Translations under genes and position numbers: made by a program
Shown here: one piece after another, positions 31,776-32,745 of the stretch
Layout of the letters: the number at the start of each line of letters is the position of its first letter
Numbering within the stretch: position 1 is the first letter of the stretch
Assembly: GCA_005799745.1 (NCBI GenBank)
Contig: SYFY01000188.1
Coordinates: forward strand, 1 to 32,745
Direction: 5' to 3'
Length of the DNA stretch: 32,745 nucleotides
Origin: Gammaproteobacteria bacterium
GTDB lineage: Bacteria > Pseudomonadota > Gammaproteobacteria > Pseudomonadales > Azotimanducaceae
Notes under the pieces: generated by a model
What the model saw: only the letters and a program-made list of their open reading frames with translations
Databases searched by the model: none
What the model was told of the DNA's origin: nothing

Positions 31776-32537
31776 ATGAGCAGCATCATCACCGAAATAT
31801 CGAACCGTGTTCTGCGCGCGACGTTGAACCGTCCACAGCAACTGAATGCTTTCAATGGAGAGCTCTTTGATGCGCTCGCGCAGACCTTCATCGATGCTGC
31901 CACTGATGACGCGGTGCGTGTGTTGTTGTTGACCGGTGCAGGCCGCGCGTTCACGGCGGGCGCCGATCTTGCGGAAATGGCGCGGCCTGGTAGCCCGCCG
32001 AAACACGGCTTCGCCGGGTTGTGTCGTGCCATTGTCGACTTTCCAAAGCCGTTCGTACTCGCAGTCAACGGACTCGGCACGGGTTTGGGCGCAACGATTT
32101 GTGGACTCGCCGACTTCACGTACATGGCCGCCAGTGCGCGATTGCGTTGCCCTTTCTCGACACTCGGACTGACCGCAGAAGCTGGGAGCACATTCACATT
32201 CCCGCTGCTGATGGGCCGGCAGCGCGCCGCCTGGTTCCTGATGGCGTCGGAATGGTTGTCAGCGGAAGAATGCGTTCGCGGCGGACTCGCACTCGAGGTC
32301 TTGCCTGACGATGCACTGCAGGCGCACGCGCGCGCCAAAGCGGAGTTGTTTGCGACTTTGCCGCCGGCTTCGCTCGCAGCTACGAAACGGCTGATACTCG
32401 CACCCCTGCGTGAGCAACTGTTGCGGTCGATTGACGCGGAAAATGCTGCACTTGCGAAGTTGGTCGGAGGCCCTGCCAACCGCGAGGCACTGCGCGCGTT
32501 TGCGGAAAAACGTGCGGCAGATTTTTCTTCGCTCTAG
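31776..32537 (+). CDS. Enoyl-CoA hydratase/isomerase family protein
   Basis: A 253-residue crotonase-fold protein. Oxyanion-hole segments are FTAGADL (59-65) and GLGTGLGATICGLAD (99-113). There is no glutamate at the first hydratase position in that loop, but E135 in GLTAEAGST matches the single catalytic acid of enoyl-CoA isomerases and PaaG-like enzymes. Shifting a double bond is therefore more likely than hydration. It lies between the LLM gene and the AMACR-like gene on the plus strand. It is not closely similar to the crotonase at 1579. Confidence 0.9.
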   Translation: MSSIITEISNRVLRATLNRPQQLNAFNGELFDALAQTFIDAATDDAVRVLLLTGAGRAFTAGADLAEMARPGSPPKHGFAGLCRAIVDFPKPFVLAVNGLGTGLGATICGLADFTYMAASARLRCPFSTLGLTAEAGSTFTFPLLMGRQRAAWFLMASEWLSAEECVRGGLALEVLPDDALQAHARAKAELFATLPPASLAATKRLILAPLREQLLRSIDAENAALAKLVGGPANREALRAFAEKRAADFSSL

Positions 32538-32693
32538 CGCATATCAGTACCCTCAGCAAACCTCAGACCAGCCCGTGGTCCGAGTCTGAAACGGGATAAA
32601 GTGAGGCCAACTCGAGGCTAAGCAGCACCGGCTTACCCGATTGACGTCGCGGTGATAATGGGATCTTCAGAACAAACGAGTGAGGAGAATCGA

Positions 32694-32745
32694 ATGGGAC
32701 CGTTGCAAGGAATACGCGTGATCGAATTGCAGGGCATTGGCCCAG
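32694..32745 (+). CDS. AMACR-like CaiB/BaiF family protein, first 17 codons (cut by window edge)
   Basis: ATG 32694 with GAGGAG 6 bases upstream begins MGPLQGIRVIELQGIGP. This is the opening of alpha-methylacyl-CoA racemases (usual form MGPLxGIxVIExxGIGPxP), which change the stereochemistry of 2-methylacyl-CoA so beta-oxidation can proceed, and which share the CaiB fold. The gene continues outside the window, so the catalytic residues cannot be checked. It is preceded by 156 bases that may hold its own promoter. Confidence 0.75.
   Translation, partial: MGPLQGIRVIELQGIGP

Overview
This window (about 57% GC by eye) reads as a chromosomal accessory stretch of a Gram-negative, aerobic, lipid- and hydrocarbon-degrading bacterium. 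The Gram-negative reading rests on a TonB-dependent receptor fragment and a GPH-type sugar symporter. The probable class is Gammaproteobacteria, but no marker gene here fixes it. The content is dominated by acyl-CoA chemistry (two crotonase-fold enzymes, an acyl-CoA dehydrogenase, a tandem-fused class III CoA-transferase, the start of an AMACR-like CoA-transferase/racemase, a phosphotransferase of the ACAD10/11 type), oxygenases (two Baeyer-Villiger-type flavoproteins, one P450, two ABM-fold proteins, one EthD-like protein), a wax ester synthase/DGAT and four luciferase-like (LLM) oxidoreductases of different subfamilies.

Layout. 1-4052 (minus strand): NUDIX hydrolase, LLM oxidoreductase, enoyl-CoA hydratase, WS/DGAT and a BVMO that is cut by the window edge and overlaps WS/DGAT by 4 bases. 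4183-5232 (plus): ACAD10/11-type kinase-fold protein. 5361-6040 (plus): VapBC-type toxin-antitoxin pair. 6048-8903 (minus): a decayed zone with a membrane-anchored alpha/beta hydrolase gene carrying two in-frame stops plus a frameshift, and a second membrane-protein remnant. 8953-11262 (minus): LLM oxidoreductase followed by an acyl-CoA dehydrogenase, with a strong hairpin between them. 11275-12669 (plus): membrane protein with a C-terminal nuclease-like (SNase-fold) domain, broken by one in-frame TAA. 12681-13864 (minus): TerC and UspA, overlapping by 4 bases.

14147-16270 (plus): a six-helix membrane protein, a 58-residue membrane protein, and then a mosaic in which a truncated YhhN/TMEM86-like gene runs into an internal piece of a TonB receptor, which runs into the 3' end of an unrecognised gene. 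16271-17466 (plus): SDR dehydrogenase and EthD-like protein. 17869-20646 (minus): LLM oxidoreductase and GPH-family symporter. 20839-21747 (plus): HSL-type esterase. 21912-28047 (minus): a probable catabolic operon BVMO, tandem CoA-transferase, ABM protein, P450. 28268-29425 (plus): beta-lactamase-fold serine hydrolase. 29426-30879: two gene-poor stretches around one ABM gene, holding two diverged copies of a ~95-bp element with terminal inverted repeats and a separate strong hairpin. 30880-32745 (plus): LLM oxidoreductase, enoyl-CoA hydratase/isomerase-like protein and the start of an AMACR-like gene.

Working together, these genes suggest oxidation of hydrophobic substrates (P450 and BVMO), ester cleavage (esterases), CoA activation by transfer, beta-oxidation-type steps and storage as wax ester or triacylglycerol. 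The substrate cannot be read from the sequence. No complete mobile element, CRISPR array, rRNA or tRNA was seen.
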